Positions 1 through 8,109 of a stretch of DNA of 64,000 nucleotides are shown here, piece by piece. Under the pieces are notes generated by a model. That model was given only the letters and a program-made list of their open reading frames with translations. It was not told the origin of the DNA and made no database searches. Where the stretch lies: NCBI RefSeq assembly GCF_009749385.1, contig NZ_WBIN01000001.1, positions 372,001 to 436,000 of the forward strand, read 5' to 3'. The position numbers and the translations under genes were made by a program. Within the stretch, counting starts at the first letter, position 1, and each line of letters begins with the position of its first letter. This stretch comes from Agromyces allii. GTDB lineage: Bacteria; Actinomycetota; Actinomycetes; Actinomycetales; Microbacteriaceae.

Positions 1-50
1 GGCGGCCGCGGCATCCGGAGACAGGAACGACGACACGGGCGTGCTCCGGC

Positions 51-1751
51 TCAGCCGGCCTGGAGGCGGTTGCGCACCTCGCGGCGGAGCACCTTGCCGA
101 TGAGCGAACGCGGCAGTTCGTCGACCTCGACGATGCGCTTGGGCACCTTGTACGGCGTGAGTCGCTCGCGCGCGAACTCGCGGATCGCGGCCTCGTCGAG
201 GCGCTGGCCGTCGGCGAGCACGACCGCGGCGACGACCTGCTCGCCCGAGTGCTCGTCGGGCAGGCCGACGACCGCGACGTCCTCGATGCCGGGGTAGGTG
301 CGCAGCGCCTCCTCGACCTCGGTGGGCGCGACGTTGAAGCCGCCCGTGATGATGAGCTCCTTGATGCGGTCGACGACGTGCACGAAGCCCTCGGCGTCGA
401 TCGAGACGATGTCGCCCGTGCGGAACCAGGGGGTGCCGCCGTCGGGATCGGCGACGAACACGGCGTCGGTCTCTTCGGGCTTCTTCCAGTACCCCTGGAA
501 CACCTGCGGGCCGCGCACGACGAGCTCGCCCTCGCCGCCGGCCTCGACGTCGGCGGTGGGGTTCTCGGGGTCGACGACGCGGCACTCGGTCGACGGGAGC
601 GGCAGGCCGATCGTGCCGGCCTTGCGATTGCCGGCGACCGGGTTCGCCGAGATGACGGGCGAGCACTCCGACAGGCCGTAGCCCTCGACGAGCACGCCAC
701 CGGTCGCGGCCTCCCAGGGTTCGACGACCGCGGGGGTGAGCGCCATCGCGCCCGAGATCGCGATCTGGATGCCCTCGAGCGAGACGCCCTTGGCCGCGGC
801 CGCCTTGGTCAGGCGGTCGTAGATCGGCGGCACGGCGGGCAGGAAGGTCGGCGGACGCTTCTTGATGACCGGCAGCACGAGGTCGGGGTCGAACTTCGGG
901 AACAGCACGAGGCGCGCGCCCATGCTCATCGCGAACGTGAGGCAGAGCGTGAGCCCGTAGGCGTGGAACATCGGCAGCACCGCGTAGACCACGCAGTTGC
1001 CGCGCTCGATCGTCGGCACCCAGGCGCGCGACTGCGCCGCATTCGCGAGCAGGTTGAGGTGGGTGAGCGTCGCACCCTTGGGCGAACCGGTGGTGCCGCT
1101 CGTGTACTGGATGAGCGCGACATCGGATGCCTCGGGGGCGACGATGTGCGCGTCGATGCGGTCGGCGTCGACGAGGTCGGCCCACGTCGCGGTGCCCTTC
1201 GCGCCCGAGGTCAGGGCCGCGCGGGACTCGCGGGCCTTGGCGATCGGCAGCTTGAGCGCGGTGCGCGTGAGGAACGGCATCGCCCGCGTGACGTCGACCG
1301 AGACGACGTGCTTGACGCCGAGGTCTGCGGGGAAGGCGAGGACCGTCTCGACGACGTTGTCCCATGCGATCGCGAACCGCGCGCCGTGGTCCTCGAACTG
1401 GTGTCGCAGCTCTCGGGGCGTGTAGAGCGGGTTGTGCTCGATGACGATCGCGCCGAGTCGCAGCACGGCGTAGAACGCGACGATGTGCTGCGGGCAGTTC
1501 GGCAGCACGATGGCCACCGTGTCGCCCTTCTGCACGCCGAGCAGGCGCAGCCCCTCGGCCGCGCGCTCGACCTGCTCGCCGAGCTCGGCGTAGGTGGTCT
1601 CACGGCCGAAGAACTCGAGGGCGACGCTCGCCGGGTGCTCGGCGACCGAGGTCGCGAGCAGGTCGTAGAGCGAGCCCTCCGGCAGTTCGAGGTCGTGGGG
1701 CACGCCTTCGGCGTACCCGGCGAGCCACGGTCGCGGGGTCGTGATCGTCAT
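51..1751 (-). CDS. Long-chain fatty acid-CoA ligase (AMP-forming)
   Basis: Acyl-adenylate-forming enzyme, 566 aa, that would activate a fatty acid with ATP and then load it onto CoA in the cytoplasm. The adenylation loop YTSGTTGSPKG lies near residue 220, GYGLSECSPV near 360, a RTGDI motif follows, and the C-terminal lysine loop (SLIGKVLRR) lies near 555, so both the large domain and the C-terminal cap are complete. The ATG is 6 nt after the prs stop and has no Shine-Dalgarno, suggesting coupled translation with prs. Chain-length preference cannot be read from sequence. Confidence 0.9.
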   Translation of the reverse strand: MTITTPRPWLAGYAEGVPHDLELPEGSLYDLLATSVAEHPASVALEFFGRETTYAELGEQVERAAEGLRLLGVQKGDTVAIVLPNCPQHIVAFYAVLRLGAIVIEHNPLYTPRELRHQFEDHGARFAIAWDNVVETVLAFPADLGVKHVVSVDVTRAMPFLTRTALKLPIAKARESRAALTSGAKGTATWADLVDADRIDAHIVAPEASDVALIQYTSGTTGSPKGATLTHLNLLANAAQSRAWVPTIERGNCVVYAVLPMFHAYGLTLCLTFAMSMGARLVLFPKFDPDLVLPVIKKRPPTFLPAVPPIYDRLTKAAAAKGVSLEGIQIAISGAMALTPAVVEPWEAATGGVLVEGYGLSECSPVISANPVAGNRKAGTIGLPLPSTECRVVDPENPTADVEAGGEGELVVRGPQVFQGYWKKPEETDAVFVADPDGGTPWFRTGDIVSIDAEGFVHVVDRIKELIITGGFNVAPTEVEEALRTYPGIEDVAVVGLPDEHSGEQVVAAVVLADGQRLDEAAIREFARERLTPYKVPKRIVEVDELPRSLIGKVLRREVRNRLQAG

Positions 1752-1757
1752 CGGAGG

Positions 1758-2735
1758 TTACGCAGCCCCGTCGAACATGCTCGTGACCGAGCCGTCTTCG
1801 AAGACCTCGTGGATGGCGCGGGCGAGCAGCGGCGCGATGGGCAGGACCGTGAGGCGGTCCCAGCGCTTGTCTTCGGGAACCGGCAGCGTGTCGGTCACGA
1901 CGACGCGGTCGATGAAGTCGGACTGCAGGATCTCGGTCGCAGGCGGCGAGAACACGGCGTGCGTCGCGGCGACGACGACGCCGATGGCGCCGGCGTCCTT
2001 CAGGGCCTCGGCCGCCTTGACGATGGTGCGGCCGGTGTCGATGAGGTCGTCGACGAGCAGGCAGACGCGGCCCTTCACGTCGCCGACGATCTCGTGCACC
2101 GAGACCTGGTTCGGCACGAGGGGGTCGCGGCGCTTGTGGATGATCGCGAGGGGCACGCCGAGCTTGTCGCTCCAGATGTCGGCGACGCGCACGCGGCCCA
2201 TATCGGGCGAGACGACCGTCAACGTCGACGGGTCGAGCGAGTTCTTGAACTCCTCGAGCAGCACGGGCATCGCGAAGAGGTGGTCGACGGGCCCGTCGAA
2301 GAAGCCCTGGATCTGGGCGGCGTGCAGGTCGATCGACATGATGCGGTCGGCGCCGGCCGCCTTGAAGAGGTCGGCGACCAGGCGCGCGGAGATGGGCTCG
2401 CGTCCGCGACCCTTCTTGTCTTGACGCGCGTAGGGGTAGAACGGCGCGACGACGGTGACGCGCTTGGCCGAGGCGCGCTTGAGCGCGTCGAGCATGATGA
2501 GCTGCTCCATGAGCCATTCGTTGATCGGCGCGGTGTGCGACTGGATCACGAACGCGTCGGAGCCGCGCACGCTCTCGTCGAAGCGCGCGTAGATCTCGCC
2601 GTTGGCGAAGGTGCGCGCGTCGGTCGGCACGAGCTCCGACCCGAGTTCGGCGGCGATCTGCTCCGCGAGCTCGGGGTGCGCGCGCCCCGAGACCAGCACG
2701 AGCCGCTTCGATCCGGTGGTTTCGATTCCCGACAT
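1758..2735 (-). CDS. prs: Ribose-phosphate pyrophosphokinase (PRPP synthetase)
   Basis: Makes PRPP from ribose 5-phosphate and ATP for purine, pyrimidine, histidine, tryptophan and NAD synthesis. The 325-aa product has the class I layout: an N-terminal segment with SGRAHPELAEQI, the ATP/metal loop around APFYPYARQDKK, and the PRPP-binding motif VDDLIDTGRT near residue 220. A longer in-frame ATG exists at 2858 but lies inside glmU. I chose 2735, which begins MSGIETTG and is preceded by GGAGAGG. The gene sits 38 nt downstream of glmU in the order glmU-prs found in many actinobacteria. Confidence 0.96.
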   Translation of the reverse strand: MSGIETTGSKRLVLVSGRAHPELAEQIAAELGSELVPTDARTFANGEIYARFDESVRGSDAFVIQSHTAPINEWLMEQLIMLDALKRASAKRVTVVAPFYPYARQDKKGRGREPISARLVADLFKAAGADRIMSIDLHAAQIQGFFDGPVDHLFAMPVLLEEFKNSLDPSTLTVVSPDMGRVRVADIWSDKLGVPLAIIHKRRDPLVPNQVSVHEIVGDVKGRVCLLVDDLIDTGRTIVKAAEALKDAGAIGVVVAATHAVFSPPATEILQSDFIDRVVVTDTLPVPEDKRWDRLTVLPIAPLLARAIHEVFEDGSVTSMFDGAA

Positions 2736-2773
2736 GTGGTGTGTCCTCTCCACCTGCGTACGGCTGGTGCGTT

Positions 2774-4216
2774 TCAGTCGGCGTCGGAACCGGATGCCTC
2801 GGCCGCGGCATCGGCGGCGTCGGCCGCCGCTGAACCGGCCCGGTGCGTCTGGACCCACCCCTCGATGTTGCGTTGCGGTGCCACGTTCACGGCGAGCGCG
2901 CCGGACGGGACGTCTTTGCGGACGACGGTTCCGGCGGCCGTGTAGGCGCCGTCACCAATCCTAACGGGCGCGACGAACACCCCGTGAGACCCGGTGCGCA
3001 CGTGCGACCCGACGTCGGAGTGGTGCTTGCGCACGCCGTCGTAGTTGGCGAAGATCGAGCCCGCGCCGATGTTGGAGTGCTCGCCGATGGTCGCGTCGCC
3101 GACGTACGAGAGGTGCGGCACCTTGCTGCCGGTGCCGATCTGCGCGTTCTTCGTCTCGACGAAGGCGCCGATCTTGCCGTCGGCGCCGAGCACGGTGCCG
3201 GGGCGCAGGAACGAGAACGGGCCGACGGTCGCGCCGGCGCCGATGACGGCGAGCGTCGCGTCGGTGCGGCGCACGTCGGCGTTCTCGCCGACCTCGCAGT
3301 CGGTGAGGGTCGTGTCGGGCCCGACGACCGCGCCGGTCTCGATGACCGTGGCGCCCTTCAGCTGGGTGCCGGGGCGGATCGTGACGTCTTGCGCGATGCG
3401 CACGGTGAGGTCGATCCACGTCGTGGTCGGGTCTTCGATCGTGACGCCGTTGAGCTGCCATCCGCGGATGATGAGGGCGTTCAGGCGCGCGGCCGTCTCG
3501 GAGAGCTGGGCGCGGTCGTTGATGCCGGCGACGAGCCACGGCTCGCTGACGGGCACGGCCTCGACCTCGGAACCCGCGGTGCGGAGCAGCTGGATCACGT
3601 CGGTGAGGTACTTCTCGCCCTGCGCGTTGTCGGTCGTGAGGTTCGCGAGCTGGTCGCGCAGCGCCGAGGCGCCGAACGCGTAGATGCCCGCGTTGATCTC
3701 GCCGATGCCGCGCTCGGCCTCGTTCGCGTCCTTCTGCTCGACGATGCGGTCGAACTGACCGGCGGTGTCGCGCACGATGCGACCGTAGCCGGTGGGGTCG
3801 TCGTAGAGGGCCGACATGACGGATGCCGCCGCGGCGCGGCCGCGGTGCAGTTCGAGGAATCCGGCGAGGGTGTCGGCGTTCAGCAGCGGCACGTCGCCGT
3901 TCAGCACGAGCACCTCGCCGTCGAAGTCGGCGGGGAGCGCCTCGAGCGCCTGTTCGACGGCGCGGCCGGTGCCGGGCATCTCGTCCTGGTCGACGATGCG
4001 CGTGCCGGGCAGCTCGGCCTCGACGGCGGCGGCGACCAGGTCGCGCTCGTGGCGCACGACGGCGATGACGTGGGCGGCGTCGAGCGCGCGGGCCGTGGCC
4101 AGCACGTGTCCGACGACGGGGGCGCCCGCGAGCGGGTGCAGCAGTTTCGGGGTCGAGGACTTCATGCGGGTGCCCTGGCCTGCGGCGAGCACGATGATGG
4201 CGAGCTTCTGGTCCAT
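2774..4216 (-). CDS. glmU: Bifunctional GlcNAc-1-P uridyltransferase / GlcN-1-P acetyltransferase
   Basis: Catalyses the last two steps to UDP-GlcNAc, the precursor for peptidoglycan. The N-terminal nucleotidyltransferase domain starts with LAAGQGTRMKS and carries the NGDVPLL segment. From about residue 250 the sequence becomes a left-handed beta-helix acetyltransferase with hexapeptide repeats, including the active-site region GAFVETKNA and NYDGVRKHH. Length (480 aa) is typical. The ATG is one base away from the 3' end of tRNA-Gln, so the ribosome signal must lie within the tRNA 3' arm (GGCGGAG) or the processed message must be leaderless. Confidence 0.96.
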   Translation of the reverse strand: MDQKLAIIVLAAGQGTRMKSSTPKLLHPLAGAPVVGHVLATARALDAAHVIAVVRHERDLVAAAVEAELPGTRIVDQDEMPGTGRAVEQALEALPADFDGEVLVLNGDVPLLNADTLAGFLELHRGRAAAASVMSALYDDPTGYGRIVRDTAGQFDRIVEQKDANEAERGIGEINAGIYAFGASALRDQLANLTTDNAQGEKYLTDVIQLLRTAGSEVEAVPVSEPWLVAGINDRAQLSETAARLNALIIRGWQLNGVTIEDPTTTWIDLTVRIAQDVTIRPGTQLKGATVIETGAVVGPDTTLTDCEVGENADVRRTDATLAVIGAGATVGPFSFLRPGTVLGADGKIGAFVETKNAQIGTGSKVPHLSYVGDATIGEHSNIGAGSIFANYDGVRKHHSDVGSHVRTGSHGVFVAPVRIGDGAYTAAGTVVRKDVPSGALAVNVAPQRNIEGWVQTHRAGSAAADAADAAAEASGSDAD

Positions 4217-4217
4217 G

Positions 4218-4289
4218 CTCCGCCACCAGGATTCGAACCTGGACCGAACAGCTCCAAAGGCTGTCGTGCTGCCGTTACACTATGGCGGA
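4218..4289 (-). tRNA. tRNA-Gln (anticodon TTG)
   Basis: A 72-nt cloverleaf on the minus strand. The 7-bp acceptor stem TCCGCCA/TGGCGGA, the anticodon arm ACAGC-CTTTGGA-GCTGT with TTG (reads CAA/CAG), and the T-arm GGTTCGAATCC are all present. The discriminator is G and CCA is not encoded: the two bases after the discriminator are C and the A of the glmU start codon. It lies directly upstream of and in line with glmU, so the two are probably cotranscribed or separated by tRNA processing. Confidence 0.95.
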
Positions 4290-4398
4290 CCACCCGGGCG
4301 CGGGGCGCACGAGCGCCCTCCAGTCTGCCAGACGTGCCGCCGTGTTCGATGCGTCCGCCGCGGCACGCGCCCGGCCCGGTTCGCGCGATACTGGGTGG

Positions 4399-4890
4399 AT
4401 GACGCATGCCGACGAGGTCGACCGCATCGTCGAGGACTGGGAGCGCGAACGCCCCGACCTCGACTTCGCACCCCTGCAGGTGCTCTCGCGCGTCGCCCGC
4501 CTCTCGAAGCACCTCGATCGGGCCAGGCGTCAGGCGTTCGCACGCTCCGAACTGGAGTCGAGCGAGTTCGACGTGCTCTCGGCGCTGCGCCGCGCGGGCT
4601 CGCCGTTCCGCCTCTCCCCCAAGCAGCTGCTGCAGCAGACCCTCGTCTCGAGCGGCACCATGACGAACCGCATCGACCGGCTCGTCGAGCGCGGTCTCGT
4701 GAGCCGTCAGACCGACCCGAACGACGGCCGCGGCATCCTCGTCGAGATGAGCCCGGCGGGTCTCGCCCGGGTCGACGCGGCGATCACGCGGCTCGTCGAC
4801 GCTGAGTCCGAGCTGCTCTCGGGCCTTCCGGCGGGTGAGCAGAAGCGCCTCGCCGGGCTGCTCCGCAAGCTGAGTCTCGGCTTCGACTGA
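4399..4890 (+). CDS. MarR-family transcriptional regulator
   Basis: A 163-aa winged-helix regulator. After a helical N-terminus it shows the MarR core: SSEFDVLSALRRAG, the recognition segment LLQQTLVSSGTMTNRIDRL, and the wing signature GLVSRQTDPNDGR. A long in-frame upstream extension runs into the tRNA region. I chose ATG 4399 because a -10-like GATACT (4387-4392) sits 6 nt upstream, the spacing of a leaderless transcript. It is divergent from tRNA-Gln/glmU and has no efflux gene directly beside it; the AztD-like gene follows 86 nt later under its own promoter. Ligand unknown. Confidence 0.9.
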   Translation: MTHADEVDRIVEDWERERPDLDFAPLQVLSRVARLSKHLDRARRQAFARSELESSEFDVLSALRRAGSPFRLSPKQLLQQTLVSSGTMTNRIDRLVERGLVSRQTDPNDGRGILVEMSPAGLARVDAAITRLVDAESELLSGLPAGEQKRLAGLLRKLSLGFD

Positions 4891-4940
4891 GCCCGAGTCG
4901 GCTGCCCGCGGCATCCGTCGGGCTTCGCCGTTCTCTCGTG

Positions 4941-4969
4941 TTGATAATGATTTTCATTAACGATAGCGT
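4941..4969 (+). promoter_or_regulatory. Zur/Fur-type box inside a leaderless promoter
   Basis: The imperfect palindrome GATAATGATTTTCATTAAC (4943-4961) matches the classic 19-bp Fur/Zur box at about 16 positions. It lies between a -35 TTGATA (4941-4946) and a -10 TAGCGT (4964-4969) with a 17-nt spacer. The -10 ends 7 nt before ATG 4977, so the transcript would be leaderless. A bound repressor would block polymerase. The downstream gene type makes Zur more likely than Fur, which is an inference. Confidence 0.8.
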
Positions 4970-4976
4970 TCCCCGC

Positions 4977-6245
4977 ATGATCACCGCTCGAAGACCGCAC
5001 CGACTCCACTTCCTCACCGCCGCGCCCGCGCTCCTCGCCGTCGCCGCACTCGCCGCCTGCGCCTCGCCGTCCGGCGAAGACGGCGGCGCGTCCGCCGAGG
5101 CATCCGGCACCGCCCCGTCGTCGAACGCCGAGCGCGAGGTCGCGACGACGCGCATCGTCGCGGCCTACGACGGCGGCGTGCTCGTGCTCGAGGGCGACTC
5201 GCTCGAGCTCGTCGCCGACCTCCCGATCGACGGCTTCCTGCGCGTGAACCCGGCCGGCGACGGCCGACGCGTGCTCGTGTCGACCGACGATGCGTTCGAG
5301 GTGCTCGACACGGGTGTGCGCGTCGAGGCGCACAGCGACCACGACCACTACTACGCCACCGACCCTGGTCTCACCGGCCTGTCCTTCCCCGCCGAGCACC
5401 CCGGCCACGTCACGACGAACGCCGGCGTCACCGCGCTCTTCGCCGACGGCACGGGCGAGGCGCTGCTCTACGACGAGGGGGCGCTGCGCAACGCCGACGA
5501 GCCCGACGACGTCGACGCCGTCGTGCACGAGAGCGCCGAGGCGCACCACGGCGTGGTCGTGCCGCTCGCCGGCGGCGGCCTGCTCACGACGCTCGGCGAC
5601 GAGAGCGCGCGCACCGGTGCCGCGGTCCTCGACGCGGCGGGAGCCGAACTCGCCCGCATCGAGACCTGCCCCGGCGTGCACGGTGCGGCGATCGCCGCCG
5701 ACGACACCGTGGTGCTCGGCTGCGAGGACGGCGCGATCATCTGGAGCGACGGCGCGTTCGCCGAGGTGCAGGCGCCCGACGCCTACGGCCGCATCGGCAA
5801 CCCGTCCGGCAGCGCCCTGTCGACCGTCGTGCTCGGCGACTACAAGGTCGACCCCGACGCCGAACTCGAGCGCCCGACGCGCGTGAGCCTCATCGACACC
5901 GAGTCCGCGACCCTCCGGCTGGTCGAGCTCGGCACGAGCTACACCTTCCGCTCGCTCGCTCGCGGGCCGAACGGCGAGGCGCTCGTGCTCGGCACCGACG
6001 GGGCGATCCACGTGCTCGACCCCGCGACGGGCGAGGTCGTCGAACGCATCGACGTGGTCGAGGCGTGGACCGAGCCGAGCGAGTGGCAGCAGCCCCGGCC
6101 GTCGCTCGAGGTGCACGGGCACCGCGCCTACGTGACCGATCCGGCGGCTTCCGCACTGCACGTCGTCGACCTCGGCACGGGAGCGATCACCGCGAGCGCC
6201 GAGCTGCCCCATGTGCCGAACGAGCTGTCGTCGGTCGGCGGCTGA
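4977..6245 (+). CDS. Lipoprotein resembling zinc metallochaperone AztD
   Basis: A 422-aa exported protein with a positive N-region, hydrophobic core and lipobox LAAC (Cys28), then a low-complexity linker and a beta-propeller-like body (repeats such as GGVLVLEGD and GAIHVLDPATGEVVERI). A His/Asp cluster HSDHDHYY at about residues 119-126 and HESAEAHH further on look like metal ligands. The overall plan fits AztD, the periplasmic chaperone that hands Zn(II) to an ABC importer binding protein. I see no aztABC genes beside it. The promoter carries a Zur-type box, supporting a zinc-starvation role. Start 4977 is set by that promoter; an upstream in-frame ATG at 4938 would lie in front of it. Confidence 0.72.
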   Translation: MITARRPHRLHFLTAAPALLAVAALAACASPSGEDGGASAEASGTAPSSNAEREVATTRIVAAYDGGVLVLEGDSLELVADLPIDGFLRVNPAGDGRRVLVSTDDAFEVLDTGVRVEAHSDHDHYYATDPGLTGLSFPAEHPGHVTTNAGVTALFADGTGEALLYDEGALRNADEPDDVDAVVHESAEAHHGVVVPLAGGGLLTTLGDESARTGAAVLDAAGAELARIETCPGVHGAAIAADDTVVLGCEDGAIIWSDGAFAEVQAPDAYGRIGNPSGSALSTVVLGDYKVDPDAELERPTRVSLIDTESATLRLVELGTSYTFRSLARGPNGEALVLGTDGAIHVLDPATGEVVERIDVVEAWTEPSEWQQPRPSLEVHGHRAYVTDPAASALHVVDLGTGAITASAELPHVPNELSSVGG

Positions 6246-6246
6246 A

Positions 6247-6306
6247 CGAGTCGGGGGGGGGGGGGGGGGCGCCGGGGGCGGGCCCCCCGCGCCCCCCCCC
6301 CCGCTC
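6247..6306. terminator. GC-only inverted repeat with G17 and C11 runs
   Basis: Between two convergent genes lies an inverted repeat: CGAG (6247-6250) pairs with CTCG (6303-6306), enclosing a run of 17 G (6253-6269) and a run of 11 C (6292-6302) around a G/C-only loop. It could work as a bidirectional terminator. The homopolymer lengths are suspicious and may be an assembly error. Confidence 0.5.
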
Positions 6307-6324
6307 GTGCCGGTCGAACGGCGC

Positions 6325-6987
6325 TCAGCGGCGCATGACCTTGCGAGCCAGCCAGTTGCCGAGGAACTGGACCACCTGCACGAGCAGGATGATGAGCAGC
6401 ACCGCGGCCCAGGTCGCCGCGGGCTCGAACTGCCGGTAGCCGTAGACGAGGGCGAAGTTTCCGAGACCGCCGCCGCCGATGTACCCGGCGACCGCCGTCA
6501 TGTCGACGATCGCGACGAGCACGAACGTGTAGCCGAGGATCAGCGGACCGAGCGCCTCGGGGATCACGACCGTGCGGAGGATGCGGAACGGCCCGGCGCC
6601 CATGGCCTTGGCCGCCTCGACGACACCGGGCGAGACGGTCACCAGGTTCTGCTCGACGATGCGCGCGATCGCGAAGGACGACGCGATCGAGAGCGTGAAG
6701 ATGAGCGCGTCGTTGCCGATGCCCGTGCCGATCACGAGCCGGGCGAACGGTTGCGCGACCGCGATGAAGATGATGAACGGGATCGGTCGGAAGAAGTTGA
6801 TGACCACGTTCAGCACCGTGAAGACCACGCGGCTGGCCAGCAGGCCGCCCGCACGCGTCGCGTAGAGCACGATGCCGAGGACAAGCCCCATGGCGCCACC
6901 GATGAGCAGCGTGAACGCCACCATGTAGAGCGTCTCGCCGGCGGCGGTCCAGAATTCGGGGCCGAGTTCGAACAGGCGATCCATCAC
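6325..6987 (-). CDS. metI: Methionine ABC transporter permease
   Basis: Membrane component of a D/L-methionine importer, 220 aa, with about five hydrophobic helices. The cytoplasmic coupling loop AAKAMGAGPFRILRTVVIPEAL (about residues 125-146) matches the EAA motif of MetI. It is the last gene of metQ-metN-metI. Two starts are possible: GTG 6987, or ATG 6984 whose A overlaps the metN stop (TGATG). Either gives tight translational coupling. Confidence 0.93.
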   Translation of the reverse strand: MMDRLFELGPEFWTAAGETLYMVAFTLLIGGAMGLVLGIVLYATRAGGLLASRVVFTVLNVVINFFRPIPFIIFIAVAQPFARLVIGTGIGNDALIFTLSIASSFAIARIVEQNLVTVSPGVVEAAKAMGAGPFRILRTVVIPEALGPLILGYTFVLVAIVDMTAVAGYIGGGGLGNFALVYGYRQFEPAATWAAVLLIILLVQVVQFLGNWLARKVMRR

Positions 6988-8012
6988 GCCACCTCCGTCA
7001 CGTCGATGCGTTCGCCGATCTTCGCGAGCGCCGCGTCGATCGCGGCCCCTTCGCCGCGCACCGCGAGGGTGAGGTGCCCGAACGCCCTGCCCTGGATGTC
7101 GTTGATGCCGCCGTACACGAGCTCGAATTCGATCCCTGCCGTCGCGAGGTCGACGAAGACCGAGGCCTGCGACGCGTCGCCGTCGCGGAACGAGAGCGTG
7201 ACGATGCGCCCCTCGTGGCGCTCACGGAGCACCGCGAGCTCGGCGGGCGAGGGCACGCCCTTGACGACCGTCGAGACGAATCGCTGCGACGAGGCGTTCT
7301 GCGGGTCGGAGAACACGTCGAACACGTCGCCGTTCTCGATGACCCGGCCGCCGTCCATGACCGCGACCTTCGTGGCGATCGACTGGATGACGTCCATCTC
7401 GTGCGTGATGACGACGATCGTGACGCCGAACTCGCGGTTCACGCGCTTCAGCAGCGCGAGCACCTCCTGCGTCGTCTCGGGGTCGAGGGCGCTCGTGGCC
7501 TCGTCGGCGAGCAGCAGGCGCGGCGAGGTCGCGAGCGCCCGGGCGATGCCGACGCGCTGCTTCTGGCCGCCCGAGAGCTGCTCGGGGTAGCTGTTGGCCT
7601 TGTCGGTCAGGCCGACGAACTCGAGCATCTCGTCGACGCGCAGCCGGATCTCGGACTTCGTCCACCCGGCCACGGTGAGCGGGTAGGCGACGTTCTTCCA
7701 CACGGTCTTCGACGTGAACAGGTTGAACTGCTGGAAGATCATGCCGATGCCGAGGCGGACGCCGCGGAGCTCGCGCTCGGGCATCGCCGTGAGTTCGCGG
7801 CCGTCGAACGTGATGCTGCCGGAGGTCGCCGGTTCGAGCGCGTTGATGAGGCGCACGAGCGTGGACTTGCCCGCGCCCGAGTAGCCGATGATGCCGTAGA
7901 CGTCGCCCGGCTCGATGTCGAGGCTGACGGCGTCGACGGCGACGACGGGCGCGCCCGACCGGTCGGCGGGCGGATACGACTTCGTGACGTCGGTGAGGCT
8001 CACGAGGGCCAT
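6984..8012 (-). CDS. metN: Methionine ABC transporter ATP-binding protein
   Basis: ATPase of the methionine importer, 342 aa. Walker A GYSGAGKST lies near residue 43, the signature LSGGQKQRVGIARAL near 147, and Walker B LLLADEATSALD follows. The C-terminal 90 residues form a NIL-type regulatory domain, which in the E. coli enzyme binds methionine and inhibits transport. It is followed by metI with overlap and preceded by metQ 97 nt upstream, in the usual operon. Confidence 0.95.
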   Translation of the reverse strand: MALVSLTDVTKSYPPADRSGAPVVAVDAVSLDIEPGDVYGIIGYSGAGKSTLVRLINALEPATSGSITFDGRELTAMPERELRGVRLGIGMIFQQFNLFTSKTVWKNVAYPLTVAGWTKSEIRLRVDEMLEFVGLTDKANSYPEQLSGGQKQRVGIARALATSPRLLLADEATSALDPETTQEVLALLKRVNREFGVTIVVITHEMDVIQSIATKVAVMDGGRVIENGDVFDVFSDPQNASSQRFVSTVVKGVPSPAELAVLRERHEGRIVTLSFRDGDASQASVFVDLATAGIEFELVYGGINDIQGRAFGHLTLAVRGEGAAIDAALAKIGERIDVTEVA

Positions 8013-8109
8013 GGAGTGCTCCTTCCAGCACGCGCGAAGCGGGCGACGGCACCCCGTGGGGTTCCGTCGCCCGCTCGCGCGGACGATCCGCTCTCGCGGA
8101 TGTCGATGA

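Noticed and set aside
249-2945. An 898-codon plus-strand frame over the acyl-CoA ligase and prs
   Set aside because: Same type of shadow; the minus-strand genes have complete catalytic motifs.
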